Origin: Megachile rotundata
Lineage: Eukaryota; Arthropoda; Insecta; Hymenoptera; Megachilidae
Length of the DNA: 64,000 nt
NCBI RefSeq assembly: GCF_050947335.1
Contig: NC_134993.1
Coordinates: 1,488,001 to 1,552,000 of the forward strand
Reading direction: 5' to 3'
Positions 13,852 to 29,023 of the stretch are shown here, in pieces (position 1 is the stretch's first letter; each line of letters opens with the position of its first letter). Both the position numbers and the translations under genes were made by a program. The notes under the pieces were generated by a model, which worked only from the letters and a program-made list of their open reading frames with translations, made no database searches and was not told the DNA's origin.

Positions 13852-14421
13852 GATCACACAATCACAATCACAATCACGATCACACAATCACGATCACACA
13901 ACCACGATCACACAATCACGATCACACAATCACGATCACACCATCACGATCACACAATCACGATCACACAATCACGATCACACAATCACGATCACACAAT
14001 CACGATCACACAATCACGATCACACAATCACGATCACACAATCACGATCACGCAGTCACACGATCACAATCACAATCACAATCACAATCACAATCACAAT
14101 CACAATCACACAATCACAATCCCACAATCACAATCACACAATCACAGTCACACAATCACGATCACACACTCCCAATCACACAATCACAATCACACAATCA
14201 CAATCACACAATCACGATCACACAATCACGATCACACAATCACGATCACACAGTCAAGAATACACAACCACAATCACACAATCACAATCCCACAATCACA
14301 CAATCACACTGTCACAATCCCACAATCACGATCACATAATCACGATCACACAGTCACGATCACACGATCGCGATCACACAATCACGATCACACTATCACG
14401 ATCACACAATCACAGTCACAG
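13852..14421. repeat. GATC-rich divergent block with short hexamer tract
   Basis: A run of nearly uniform ACGATCACACAATC units (13870-14050), then about 7 hexamers at 14066-14110, then an AAGAATACACAACC variant near 14256, an ACACTGTCAC variant near 14307 and the palindrome GATCGCGATC at 14366-14375. The copy at 26492-27073 has two extra hexamers in the short tract. Confidence 0.9.
14366..14375. other. 10-bp palindrome GATCGCGATC (one of nine)
   Basis: A perfect inverted repeat formed by adjacent ACGATC and GCGATC variants. Other copies are at 16447, 16999, 22702, 27018, 30212, 36723, 47413 and 52291. All are inside duplicated modules, so they are probably inherited by duplication. No regulatory role can be claimed. 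Confidence 0.85.
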
Positions 14422-14649
14422 AATCACAATCACAATCACAATCACAATCACAATCACAATCACAATCACAATCACAATCACAATCACAATCACAATCACA
14501 CTCACAATCACAATCACAATCACAATCACAATCACAATCACAATCACAATCACAATCACAATCACAATCACAATCACAATCACAATCACAATCACAATCA
14601 CAATCACAATCACAATCACAATCACAATCACAATCACAATCACAATCAC
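14422..14649. repeat. Hexamer array H6 (~38 copies)
   Basis: Pure hexamers with one CACACTCAC landmark near 14498. The left border is CACAGTCACAGAATC and the right border the ATCACATCAC junction near 14656. Its paralogue at 27074-27308 is one hexamer longer. Confidence 0.94.
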
Positions 14650-15392
14650 ACAATCACATCACACAATCACGATCACACAATCACGATCACACAATCACGA
14701 TCACACAATCACGATCACACAATCACGATCACACAATCACGATCACACAATCACGATCACACAATCACGATCACACAATCACGATCACACAAACACGATC
14801 ACACAATCACGATCACACAATCACGATCACACAATCACACTCACACAATCACGATCACACACTCCCAATCACACAATCACAATCACACAATCACAATCAC
14901 ACAATCACGATCACACAATCACGATCACACAATCACGATCACACAATCACGATCACACAATCACGATCACACTATCACGATCACACAATCACGGTCACAC
15001 AATCACGATCACACAATCACGATCACACAATCACTATCACAAAATCACAATCACACAGACACAAAATCACAATCACAATCAGACAATCACAAACACACAA
15101 TCACGATCACACAATCACGATCACACAATCACAAACACACAGTCGCGATCACACGATCACGATCACACGATCACGATCACACAATCACAATCACACAATC
15201 AAGGTCACACAATGACGATCACACCATCACCATCACACAATCACGACCACACAATCACGATCACACAATCGCGATCACACAATCACGATCACAATGTCGC
15301 AATCACACAGTCACACAATCACAATCACAATAACAATCACAATCACAATCACAATCACAATCATGATCACACAATCACAATCACACAGTCAC
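14650..15392. repeat. Divergent F-like block with ATGACG marker
   Basis: It carries the F barcode (ACTCCCAATC near 14861, ACAAAATC near 15040) with a run of uniform GATC units. AATCAAGGTCACACAATGACG follows at about 15197-15217, then an ACAATGTCGCAATC variant (~15292) and a short hexamer tract with an AATAAC interruption (15322-15362). Up to about 15190 it matches 27309-27850; the two copies diverge at the marker. Confidence 0.9.
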
Positions 15393-15614
15393 ACAATCAC
15401 AATCACAATCACAATCACAATCACAATCACAATCACAATCACAATCACAATCACAATCACAATCACAATCACAATCACAATCACAATCACAATCACAATC
15501 ACAATCACAATCACAATCACAATCACAATCACAATCACAATCACAATCACAATCACAATCACAATCACAATCACAATCACAATCACAATCACAATCACAA
15601 TCACAATCACAATC
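15393..15614. repeat. Hexamer array H7 (~37 copies)
   Basis: Uninterrupted hexamers between CACAGTCACACAATC and ACGATCACACAATC. The right flank repeats that of H5 (13852 onward), with an ACCACGATC unit and then uniform GATC units. Confidence 0.94.
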
Positions 15615-17603
15615 ACGATCACACAATCACAATCACAATCACGATCACACAATCACGATCACACAACCACGATCACACAATCACGATCACACAATCACGA
15701 TCACACCATCACGATCACACAATCACGATCACACAATCACGATCACACAATCACGATCACACAATCACGATCACACAATCACGATCACACAATCACGATC
15801 ACACAATCACGATCACACAATCACGATCACACAATCACGATCACGCAGTCACACGATCACAATCACAATCACAATCACAGTCACAATCACAATCACAATC
15901 ACACAATCACACAATCACACAATCACAATCCCACAATCACAATCACACAATCACAGTCACACAATCACAATCACACAATCACACAGTCACAATCCCACAA
16001 TCACGATCACACAATCACGATCGCACAGTCACGATCACACGATCACGATCACACAATCACAATCACACAATCACAATCACACAATCACGATCACACAATC
16101 ACCATCACACAATCACCATCACACAATCACGATCACACAATCAAGGTCACACAATGACGATCACACAATCACCATCACACAATCACGATCACACAATCAC
16201 AATCACACAATCACGATCACACAATCACGATCACACAATCACAATCACACAATCACAAACAGACAGTCGCGATCACACGATCACGATCACACGATCACGA
16301 TCACACAATCACAATCACACAATCAAGGTCACACAATGACGATCACACAATCACCATCACACAATCACGACCACACAATCACGATCACACAATCACGATC
16401 ACACAATCACGTTCACACAATCACAAACACACAGTCGCGATCACTCGATCGCGATCACACAATCACGATCACACAGTCACGATCACACAATCACAATCAC
16501 ACAATCACAATATCACAATCGCAATCACACAATCACAATAACACAATCAGACAATCACACAATCACACAATCACACAATCACACAATCACGATCAGACTA
16601 TCACGATCACACAATCACGATCACACAATCACGATCACACAATCACGATCACACTATCACGATCAGACAATCACAGTCACACAATCACAATCACACAATC
16701 ACAATCACAATCACGATCACACAGTCACGATCACACCATCACGATCACACGATCACGATCACACAATCACAATCACACAATCGTTATCACACAATCACGA
16801 TCACACAGTCAAGATCACACAACCACAATCACACAATCACAATCCCACAATCACACAATCACACAGTCACAATCCCACAATCACGATCACACAATCACGA
16901 TCACACAATCACAATCACACAATCACAATCACACAATCACACTGTCACAATCCCACAATCACGATCACATAATCACGATCACACAGTCACGATCACACGA
17001 TCGCGATCACACAATAACAATCACACAATCACAATCACACAATCACGAGCACACAATCACGATCACACATACACCATCACACAATCACGATCACACAATC
17101 GCGATCACACAATCACGATCACACTATCACGATCACACAATCACAGTCACAGAATCACAATCACACAATCACAATCACAATCACGACCACACAGTCACAA
17201 TCACACAATCAGAGTCACACAATCACAATCACACAACCACAATCACACAATCACACAGCCACAATCCCACCATCACGATCACACAATCACGACCACACAT
17301 TCACGGTCACAAAATCACAATCACACAATCACAATCACACAATCACAATAACACAATCAGACAATCACACAGTCACACAATCACGATCACACAATCACGA
17401 TCACACAATCACGATCACACAATCGCGATCACACAATCACGATCACACAATCACGATCACACAATCACAATCACACAATCACAATCACACAATCAAAATC
17501 ACACAATCACAAACACACAGTTGCGATCACACGATCACGATCACGCGATCACGATCACACGATCACGATCACACAATCACAATCACACAATCAACGCCAC
17601 ACA
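15615..17603. repeat. Divergent block with short hexamer and octamer tracts
   Basis: Variant 14-mers with a short hexamer tract (15857-15902), ATGACG markers at about 16154 and 16336, the palindrome GATCGCGATC at 16447 and 16999, and a pure octamer tract (about 16552-16590). The part from about 16380 to 17600 resembles 22080-23300, sharing ACAATAACACAATCAGAC and CAGCCACAATCCCACC variants. No unique sequence. Confidence 0.88.
16552..16590. repeat. Pure octamer (ACACAATC) tract, representative
   Basis: Here the octamer repeats without the hexamer, after the context ATAACACAATCAGACAATC. Similar tracts of three to six copies lie near 17819, 22240, 23514, 23886, 31021, 31394, 36257, 37529, 37911, 46974, 51846 and 55448. 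Homologous tracts differ in copy number. Confidence 0.88.
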
Positions 17604-18788
17604 ATGACGATCACACAATCACCATCACACAATCTCGAACACACAATCACGATCACACAATCACGATCACACAATCACGTTCACACAATCACAAACACAC
17701 AGTCCCGACCACTCGATCACGATCACACAATCACGATCACACAGTCACGATCACACAATCACAATCACACAATCACAATATCACAATCGCAATCACACAA
17801 TCACAATAACACAATCAGACAATCACACAATCACACAATCACACAATCACACAATCACACAATCACGATCACACAATCATTATCAAACAATCACGATCAC
17901 ACAACCACGATCACACAATCACGATCACACAATCACGATCACACAATCACGATCACACAATCACGATCACACAATCACGATCACACTATCACGATCACAC
18001 AATCACAGTCACACAATCACAATCACACAATCACAATCACAATCACGATCACACAGTCACGATCACACAATCACGATCACACGATCACGATCACGCAATC
18101 ACAATCACACAATCGTTATCACACAATCACGATCACACAATCACCATCACACAATCAAGGCCACACAATGACGATCACACAATCACCATCACACAATCAC
18201 AATCACACAATCACAATCACACAATCACAATCACACAATCACGATCACACAATCACGATCACACAATCACGATCACTCAATCACAAACACACAGTCGCGA
18301 TCACACGATCACGATCACACGATCACGATCACACAATCACAATCCCACAATCAAGGCCACACAATGACGATCACACAATCACCATCACACAATCTCGACC
18401 ACACAATCACGATCACACAATCACGATCACACAATCACAATCACACAATCACAATCACACAATCACAATCACACAATCACAATCACACAATCACAATCAC
18501 ACAATCACAATCGCACAATCACAATCACACAATCACAATCACACAATCACAATCACACAATCACAATCACACAATCACGATCACACAATCACGATCACAC
18601 AATCACGATCACACAATCACGATCACACAACCACGATCACACAATCGCTATCACACAATCGCTATCACACAATCACGATCGCACAATCACGATCACACAA
18701 TCACGATCACAATATCACAATCACACAGTCACACAATCACAATCACAATCACAATCACGATCACAGAATCACAATCACACAGTCACAC
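17604..18788. repeat. Divergent block with small 14-mer array
   Basis: ATGACG markers lie at 17604, about 18168 and 18364. An octamer tract of five copies (17819-17868) is followed by an unusual ATTATCAAACAATC variant near 17880. A small canonical array (about 18432-18570) contains one ATCGCAC unit. Paired ATCGCTATC units precede the next hexamer tract. Parts recur at 19942-20230 and 27870-28150. Confidence 0.88.
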
Positions 18789-19160
18789 AATCACAATCAC
18801 AATCACAATCGCAATCACAATCACAATCACAATCACAATCACAATCACATCACACAATCACGATCACACAATCACGATCACACAATCACGATCACACAAT
18901 CACGATCACACAACCACGATCACACAATCGCTATCACACAATCGCTATCACACAATCACGATCGCACAATCACGATCACACAATCACGATCACACAACCA
19001 CGATCACACAATCGCTATCACACAATCGCTATCACACAATCACGATCGCACAATCACGATCACACAATCACGATCACAATATCACAATCACACAGTCACA
19101 CAATCACAATCACAATCACAATCACAATCACGATCACAGAATCACAATCACACAGTCACA
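18789..19160. repeat. Short hexamer tract and duplicated ATCGCTATC block
   Basis: About 10 hexamers (18789-18848, with CGCAAT) end at the ATCACATCAC junction. Then a 14-mer block holds the ATCGCTATC pair twice in succession (18929-18960 and 19010-19040), indicating a local tandem duplication. Confidence 0.88.
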
Positions 19161-19359
19161 CAATCACAATCACAATCACAATCGCAATCACAATCACAAT
19201 CACAATCACAATCACAATCACAATCACAATCACAATCACAATCACAATCACAATCACAATCACAATCACAATCACAATCACAATCACAATCACAATCACA
19301 ATCACAATCACAATCACAATCACAATCACAATCACAATCACAATCACAATCACAATCAC
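19161..19359. repeat. Hexamer array H8 (~33 copies)
   Basis: Pure hexamers with CGCAAT near the left end. The left border is CACAGTCACACAATC and the right border the ATCACATCAC junction. It has the same borders as the 60-bp tract at 18789-18848, so neighbouring loci with equal flanks differ several-fold in length. Confidence 0.94.
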
Positions 19360-20908
19360 ATCACACAATCACGATCACACAATCACGATCACACAATCAC
19401 GATCACACAATCACGATCACACAATCACGATCACACAATCACGATCGCACAATCACGATCGCACAATCACGATCGCACAATCACGATCACACAATCACGA
19501 TCACACAATCACGATCACACAAACACGATCACACAATCACGATCACACAATCACGATCACACAATCACAGTCACACTATCACGATCACACACTCCCAATC
19601 ACACAATCACAATCACACAATCACGATCACACAATCACGATCACACAATCACGATCACACAATCACGATCACACAATCACGATCACACAATCACGATCAC
19701 ACTATCACGATCACACAATCACGGTCACACAATCACGATCACACAATCACTATCACAAAATCACAATCACACAGTCACACAATCACAATCACAATCAGAC
19801 AATCACAAACACACAATCACGATCACACAATCACGATCACACAATCACGATCACTCAATCACAAACACACAGTCGCGATCACACGATCACGATCACACGA
19901 TCACGATCACACAATCACAATCCCACAATCAAGGCCACACAATGACGATCACACAATCACCATCACACAATCTCGACCACACAATCACGATCACACAATC
20001 ACGATCACACAATCACAATCACACAATCACAATCACACAATCACAATCACACAATCACAATCACACAATCACAATCACACAATCACAATCGCACAATCAC
20101 AATCACACAATCACAATCACACAATCACAATCACACAATCACAATCACACAATCACAATCACACAATCACAATCACACAATCACAATCGCACAATCACAA
20201 TCACACAATCACAATCACACAATCACAGTCACACAATCACAGTCACACAATCACAATCACACAATCACAATTACACAAACACGATCACACAATCACGATC
20301 ACACAATCACGATCACACAATCACAATCACACAATCACAATCACACAATCACGATCACACAATCACAATCACGCAGTCACACAGTCACAATCCCACAATC
20401 ACGATCACACAATCACGATCGCACAGTCACGATCACACGATCACGATCACACAATCACAATCACACAATCACAATCACACAATCACAATCACACAATCAC
20501 GATCACACAATCACCATCACACACTCACCATCACACAATCACGATCACACAATCACGATCACACAATCACGATCACACTATCACGATCACACAATCACAG
20601 TCACACAATCACAATCACACAATCACAATCACAATCACGATCACACAGTCACGATCACACGATCACGATCACACGATCACGATCACACAATCACGATCAC
20701 ACAATCACGATCACACAATCGCTATCACACAATCGCTATCACACAATCGCTATCACACAATCACAATCACACAATCACGATCACAGAATCACCATCACAC
20801 AATCACGATCACACAATCACGATCACAATATCACAATCACACAGTCACACAATCACAATCACAATCACAATCACAATCACGATCACAGAATCACAATCAC
20901 ACAGTCAC
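19360..20908. repeat. Divergent block with F barcode and small 14-mer array
   Basis: The F-like part (19360-19941) has ACTCCCAATC and ACAAAATC. The marker AATCAAGGCCACACAATGACG follows, with ATG at 19942, then canonical 14-mers with isolated ATCGCAC units (about 20008-20230), then a GATC-rich block with three ATCGCTATC units (20728-20760). The copy at 27790-28822 has only two of these, which explains the offset change from 7,928 to 7,914. Confidence 0.9.
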
Positions 20909-21103
20909 ACAATCACAATCACAATCACAATCGCAATCACAATCACAATCACAATCACAATCACAATCACAATCACAATCACACTCACAATCACAATCAC
21001 AATCACAATCACAATCACAATCACAATCACAATCACAATCACAATCACAATCACAATCACAATCACAATCACAATCACAATCACAATCACAATCACAATC
21101 ACA
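20909..21103. repeat. Hexamer array H9 (~32 copies)
   Basis: Hexamers with CGCAAT near the left end and a CACACTCAC landmark near 20983, ending in CACACTATCACATCAC. Paralogues at 28823-29023 and 35112-35307 share the landmark and the ACTATC border. Confidence 0.94.
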
Positions 21104-21781
21104 CTATCACATCACACAATCACGATCACACAATCACGATCACACAATCACGATCACACAATCACGATCACACAATCACGATCACACAATCACGATCACA
21201 CAATCACGATCACACAATCACGATCACACAAACACGATCACACAATCACGATCACACAATCACGATCACACAATCACAGTCACACAATCACGATCACACA
21301 CTCCCAATCACACAATCACAATCACACAATCACAATCACACAATCACGATCACACAATCACGATCACACAATCACGATCACACAATCACGATCACACAAT
21401 CAGGATCACACTATCACGATCACACAATCACGGTCACACAATCACGATCACACAATCACGATCACACAATCACTAAAACAAAATCACAATCACACAGACA
21501 CACAATCACAATCACAATCAGACAATCACAAACACACAATCACGATCACACAATCACGATCACACAATCACAAACACACAGTCGCGATCACACGATCACG
21601 ATCACACGATCACGATCACACGATCACGATCACACGATCACGATCACACAATCACAATCACACAATCAAGGTCACACAATGACGATCACACCATCACCAT
21701 CACACAATCACGACCACACAATCACGATCACACAATCGCGATCACACAATCACGATCACAATGTCGCAATCACACAGTCAC
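21104..21781. repeat. Divergent block with CACTAAAAC variant
   Basis: F-like block with the rare CACTAAAACAAAATC variant at about 21471. After it come five consecutive ACGATC units near 21580-21645, two more than in the copy at 29510-29540 (28 bp). The ATGACG marker (about 21680) and ACAATGTCGCAATC variant then lead into the next hexamer array. Confidence 0.9.
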
Positions 21782-22029
21782 ACAATCACAATCACAATAA
21801 CAACCACAATCACAATCACAATCACAATCACAATCACAATCACAATCACAATCACAATCACAATCACAATCACAATCACAATCACAATCACAATCACAAT
21901 CACAATCACAATCACAATCACAATCACAATCACAATCGCAATCGCAATCACAATCACAATCGCAATCACAATCACAATCACAATCACAATCACAATCACA
22001 ATCACAATCACAATCACAATCACAATCAC
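21782..22029. repeat. Hexamer array H10 with CGCAAT cluster
   Basis: It begins with an AATAACAACC interruption. Towards the right end CGCAAT variants occur in the pattern G,G,A,A,G (about 21937-21963). The same pattern is seen at 46657 and 51536; an expanded form is at about 35922. The right border is ACGATCACACAATC. Confidence 0.94.
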
Positions 22030-24004
22030 GATCACACAATCACGATCGCACAGTCACGATCACACGATCACGATCACACAATCACGATCACACAATCACG
22101 TTCACACAATCACAAACACACAGTCGCGATCACTCGATCACGATCACACAATCACGATCACACAGTCACGATCACACAATCACAATCACACAATCACAAT
22201 ATCACAATCGCAATCACACAATCACAATAACACAATCAGACAATCACACAATCACACAATCACACAATCACACAATCACGATCAGACTATCACGATTACA
22301 CAATCACGATCACACAATCACGATCACACAATCACGATCACACTATCACGATCAGACAATCACAGTCACACAATCACAATCACACAATCAAAATCACAAT
22401 CACGATCACACAGTCACGATCACACCATCACGATCACACGATAACGATCACACAATCACAATCACACAATCGTTATCACACAATCACGATCACACAATCA
22501 CGATCACACAGTCAAGATCACACAACCACAATCACACAATCACAATCCCACAATCACACAATCACACAGTCACAATCCCACAATCACGGTCACACAATCA
22601 CGATCACACAATCACAATCACACAATCACAATCACACAATCACACTGTCACAATCCCACAATCACGACCACATAATCACGATCACACACTCACGATCACA
22701 CGATCGCGATCACACAATAACAATCACACAATCACAATCACACAATCACGAGCACACAATCACGATCACACAATCACCATCACACAATCACGATCACACA
22801 ATCGCGATCACACAATCACGATCACACTATCACGATCACACAATCACAGTCACAGAATCACAATCACACAATCACAATCACAATCACGATCACACAGTCA
22901 CAATCACACAATCAGAGTCACACAATCACACTCACAACACCACAATCACACAATCACACAGCCACAATCCCACCATCACGATCACACAATCACGACCACA
23001 CATTCACGGTCACAAAATCACAATCACACAATCACAATCACACAATCACAATCACACAATCAAAATCACACAATCACAATCACACAATCAAGGTCACACA
23101 ATGACGATCACACAATCACCATCACACAATCACGATCACACAATCACAATCACACAATCACGATCACACAATCACGATGACTCAATCACAATCACACAAT
23201 CACAAACACACAGTTGCGATCACACGATCACGATCACACGATCACGATCACACAATCACGATCACACAATCCCAATCACACAATCAACGCCACACAATGA
23301 CGATCACACAATCACCATCACACAATCTCGACCACACAATCACGATCACACAATCACGATCACACAATCACGTTCACACAATCACAAACACACAGTCCCG
23401 ATCACTCGATCACGATCACACAATCACGATCACACAGTCACGATCACACAATCACAATCACACAATCACAATATCACAATCGCAATCACACAATCACAAT
23501 AACACAATCAGACAATCACACAATCACACAATCACACAATCACACAATCACGATCACACAATCATGATCACACAATCACGATCACACAACCACGATCACA
23601 CAATCACGATCACACAATCACGATCACACAATCACCATCACACAATCACCATCACACAATCACAATCACACAATCAAGGTCACACAATGACGATCACACA
23701 ATCACCATCACACAATCACGACCACTCAATCACGATCACACAATCACGTGCACACAATCACAAACACACAGTCCCGACCACTCGATCACGATCACACAAT
23801 CACGATCACACAGTCACGATCACACAATCACAATCACACAATCACAATATCACAATCGCAATCACACAATCACAATAACACAATCAGACAATCACACAAT
23901 CACACAATCACACAATCACACAATCACACAATCACACAATCACGATCACACAATCATGATCACACAATCACGATCACACAACCACGATTACACAATCACG
24001 ATCA
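22030..24004. repeat. Divergent block with octamer tracts
   Basis: Variant 14-mers with octamer tracts at about 22240-22278, 23514-23550 and 23886-23942, the palindrome GATCGCGATC at 22702, ACACTCACAACACC near 22927, and ATGACG markers at 23101, about 23298 and about 23688. CACGTGCAC occurs near 23745. Most of it recurs at 29780-31440 (offset 7,510) and 36290-37950 (offset 14,021). Confidence 0.9.
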
Positions 24005-24746
24005 CACAATCACAATCACACAATCACAATCACACAATCACAATCACACAATCACAATCACACAATCACAATCACACAATCACAATCACACAATCACAAT
24101 CACACAATCACAATCACACAATCACAATCACACAATCACAATCACACAATCACAATCACACAATCACAATCACACAATCACAATCACACAATCACAATCA
24201 CACAATCACAATCACACAATCACAATCACACAATCACAATCACACAATCACAATCACACAATCACAATCACACAATCACAATCACACAATCACAATCACA
24301 CAATCACAATCACACAATCACAATCACACAATCACAATCACACAATCACAATCACACAATCACAATCACACAATCACAATCACACAATCACAATCACACA
24401 ATCACAATCACACAATCACAATCACACAATCACAATCACACAATCACAATCACACAATCACAATCACACAATCACAATCACACAATCACAATCACACAAT
24501 CACAATCACAAAATCACAATCACACAATCACAATCACACAATCACAATCACACAATCACAATCACACAATCACAATCACACAATCACAATCACACAATCA
24601 CAATCACACAATCACAATCACACAATCACAATCACACAATCACAATCACACAATCACAATCACACAATCACAATCACACAATCACAATCACACAATCACA
24701 ATCACACAATCACAATCACACAATCACAATCACACAATCACAATCA
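24005..24746. repeat. Homogeneous 14-mer array A3 (~53 units)
   Basis: Canonical 14-mers from a GATTAC-containing unit to CGATCTCGAT (24747-24756), with one ACAAAATC variant near 24510. The right flank is that of A2, but the array is about 1.1 kb shorter. The left flank is different: no P module, and a module with CATGATC and octamers instead. Confidence 0.95.
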
Positions 24747-26111
24747 CGATCTCGATCACACAATCACAATCACACAATCACACAATCACAATCCCACAAT
24801 CACAATCACACAATCACAGTCACACAATCACGATCACACAATCACGATCACACTATCACAATCACACAATCACAATTACACAAACACTATCACACAATCA
24901 CGATCACACAATCACTATCACACAATCACACAATCACACAGTCACAATCACACAATCACGATCACACAATCACAATCACACAATCACAATCACACAATCA
25001 CACAATCACAATCCCACAATCACAATCACACAATCACAGTCACACAATCACAATCACACAATCACACAGTCACAATCCCACAATCACGATCACACAATCA
25101 CGATCGCACAGTCACGATCACACAATCACAATCACACAATCACAATCACACAATCACAGTCACACAATCACAGTCACACAATCACAATCACACAATCACA
25201 ATTACACAAACACGATCACACAATCACGATCACACAATCACGATCACACAATCACTATCACACAATCACACAATCACACAGTCACAATCCCACAATCACG
25301 ATCACACAATCACAATCACACAATCACAATCACACAATCACGATCACACAATCACAATCACGCAGTCACACAGTCACAATCCCACAATCACGATCACACA
25401 ATCACGATCGCACAGTCACGATCACACGATCACGATCACACAATCACAATCACACAATCACAATCACACAATCACAATCACACAATCACGATCACACAAT
25501 CACCATCACACACTCACCATCACACAATCACGATCACACAATCACGATCACACAATCACGATCACACTATCACGATCACACAATCACAGTCACACAATCA
25601 CAATCACACAATCACAATCACAATCACGATCACACAGTCACGATCACACGATCACGATTACACGATCACGATCACACAATCACGATCACACAATCACGAT
25701 CACACAATCGCTATCACACAATCGCTATCACACAATCACAATCACACAATCACGATCACAGAATCACCATCACACAATCACTATCACACAGTCACGATCA
25801 CACAATCACGATCACACAATCACGATCAGACTATCACGATCACACAATCACAGTCACACAATCACAATCACACAATCACAATCACAATCACGATCACACA
25901 GTCACGACCACACGATCACGATCACACGATCATGATCACACAATCACAATCACACAATCACGATCACACAATCACGATCACACAATCACGATCACACAAT
26001 CACCATCACACAACCACGATCACAATATCACAATCACACAGTCACACAATCACAATCACAATCACAATCACAATCACAATCACGATCACAGAATCACAAT
26101 CACACAGTCAC
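24747..26111. repeat. Divergent right flank D3 of array A3
   Basis: Collinear with 12031-13465 (offset 12,716), including the doubled ATTACACAAACAC. Near 26022 five 14-mers present at about 13305-13374 are missing, changing the offset to 12,646. One ACTATC/ACCATC difference was noticed near 25780. Confidence 0.92.
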
Positions 26112-26491
26112 ACAATCACAATCACAATCACAATCGCAATCACAATCACAATCACAATCACAATCACAATCACAATCACAATCACAATCACAATCACAAT
26201 CACACTCACAATCACAATCACAATCACAATCACAATCACAATCACAATCACAATCACAATCACAATCACAATCACAATCACAATCACAATCACAATCACA
26301 ATCACAATCACAATCACAATCACAATCACAATCACAATCACAATCACAATCACAATCACAATCACAATCACAATCACAATCACAATCACAATCACAATCA
26401 CAATCACAATCACAATCACAATCACAATCACAATCACAATCACAATCACAATCACAATCACAATCACAATCACAATCACAATCACAATCAC
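26112..26491. repeat. Hexamer array H11 (~63 copies)
   Basis: Paralogue of 13466-13851 with the same CGCAAT and CACACTCAC landmarks at the same distance from the left border. It is one hexamer shorter. Confidence 0.95.
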
Positions 26492-27073
26492 GATCACACA
26501 ATCACAATCACAATCACGATCACACAATCACGATCACACAACCACGATCACACAATCACGATCACACAATCACGATCACACCATCACGATCACACAATCA
26601 CGATCACACAATCACGATCACACAATCACGATCACACAATCACGATCACACAATCACGATCACACAATCACGATCACACAATCACGATCACGCAGTCACA
26701 CGATCACAATCACAATCACAATCACAATCACAATCACAATCACAATCACAATCACAATCACACAATCACAATCCCACAATCACAATCACACAATCACAGT
26801 CACACAATCACGATCACACACTCCCAATCACACAATCACAATCACACAATCACAATCACACAATCACGATCACACAATCACGATCACACAATCACGATCA
26901 CACAGTCAAGAATACACAACCACAATCACACAATCACAATCCCACAATCACACAATCACACTGTCACAATCCCACAATCACGATCACATAATCACGATCA
27001 CACAGTCACGATCACACGATCGCGATCACACAATCACGATCACACTATCACGATCACACAATCACAGTCACAG
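26492..27073. repeat. GATC-rich divergent block
   Basis: Copy of 13852-14421. The short hexamer tract (26704-26762) is two repeats longer. The AAGAATAC, ACTGTCAC and GATCGCGATC (27018-27027) variants are retained. Confidence 0.92.
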
Positions 27074-27308
27074 AATCACAATCACAATCACAATCACAAT
27101 CACAATCACAATCACAATCACAATCACAATCACAATCACAATCACAATCACAATCACACTCACAATCACAATCACAATCACAATCACAATCACAATCACA
27201 ATCACAATCACAATCACAATCACAATCACAATCACAATCACAATCACAATCACAATCACAATCACAATCACAATCACAATCACAATCACAATCACAATCA
27301 CAATCACA
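27074..27308. repeat. Hexamer array H12 (~39 copies)
   Basis: Paralogue of 14422-14649 with the CACACTCAC landmark. It is one hexamer longer and ends at the ATCACATCAC junction near 27314. Confidence 0.94.
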
Positions 27309-28822
27309 CAATCACATCACACAATCACGATCACACAATCACGATCACACAATCACGATCACACAATCACGATCACACAATCACGATCACACAATCACGA
27401 TCACACAATCACGATCACACAATCACGATCACACAATCACGATCACACAAACACGATCACACAATCACGATCACACAATCACGATCACACAATCACACTC
27501 ACACAATCACGATCACACACTCCCAATCACACAATCACAATCACACAATCACAATCACACAATCACGATCACACAATCACGATCACACAATCACGATCAC
27601 ACAATCACGATCACACAATCACGATCACACTATCACGATCACACAATCACGGTCACACAATCACGATCACACAATCACGATCACACAATCACTATCACAA
27701 AATCACAATCACACAGACACAAAATCACAATCACAATCAGACAATCACAAACACACAATCACGATCACACAATCACGATCACACAATCACAAACACACAG
27801 TCGCGATCACACGATCACGATCACACGATCACGATCACACAATCACAATCCCACAATCAAGGCCACACAATGACGATCACACAATCACCATCACACAATC
27901 TCGACCACACAATCACGATCACACAATCACGATCACACAATCACAATCACACAATCACAATCACACAATCACAATCACACAATCACAATCACACAATCAC
28001 AATCGCACAATCACAATCGCACAATCACAATCACACAATCACAATCACACAATCACAATCACACAATCACAATCACACAATCACAATCACACAATCACAA
28101 TCACACAATCACAATCGCACAATCACAATCACACAATCACAATCACACAATCACAGTCACACAATCACAGTCACACAATCACAATCACACAATCACAATT
28201 ACACAAACACGATCACACAATCACGATCACACAATCACGATCACACAATCACAATCACACAATCACAATCACACAATCACGATCACACAATCACAATCAC
28301 GCAGTCACACAGTCACAATCCCACAATCACGATCACACAATCACGATCGCACAGTCACGATCACACGATCACGATCACACAATCACAATCACACAATCAC
28401 AATCACACAATCACAATCACACAATCACGATCACACAATCACCATCACACACTCACCATCACACAATCACGATCACACAATCACGATCACACAATCACGA
28501 TCACACTATCACGATCACACAATCACAGTCACACAATCACAATCACACAATCACAATCACAATCACGATCACACAGTCACGATCACACGATCACGATCAC
28601 ACGATCACGATCACACAATCACGATCACACAATCACGATCACACAATCGCTATCACACAATCGCTATCACACAATCACAATCACACAATCACGATCACAG
28701 AATCACCATCACACAATCACGATCACACAATCACGATCACAATATCACAATCACACAGTCACACAATCACAATCACAATCACAATCACAATCACGATCAC
28801 AGAATCACAATCACACAGTCAC
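27309..28822. repeat. Chimeric divergent block
   Basis: Up to about 27850 it follows 14650-15190 (offset 12,658). From about 27790 it also matches 19870 onward (offset 7,928), with AATCAAGGCC, ATCTCGACC and a small canonical array (about 27935-28150) containing ATCGCAC units. It therefore joins the 10-15 kb family to the 19-23 kb family inside a shared F block. Confidence 0.9.
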
Positions 28823-29023
28823 ACAATCACAATCACAATCACAATCGCAATCACAATCACAATCACAATCACAATCACAATCACAATCACAATCACACTC
28901 ACAATCACAATCACAATCACAATCACAATCACAATCACAATCACAATCACAATCACAATCACAATCACAATCACAATCACAATCACAATCACAATCACAA
29001 TCACAATCACAATCACAATCACA
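28823..29023. repeat. Hexamer array H13 (~33 copies)
   Basis: Paralogue of 20909-21103 with CGCAAT and CACACTCAC landmarks and the CACACTATCACATCAC end. It is one hexamer longer. Confidence 0.94.

Noticed and set aside
14366..14375. GATCGCGATC palindromes as operators or origin sites
   Set aside because: Nine copies all lie in duplicated modules and are explained by adjacent GATC variants. There is no associated gene, AT-rich unwinding element or other site.
23745..23750. CACGTG (E-box-like) sites at 23745, 31255, 37766 and 55308
   Set aside because: They arise from a single ACGTGCAC substitution copied by segmental duplication. There is no promoter or gene near them, so they serve as a copy marker only.
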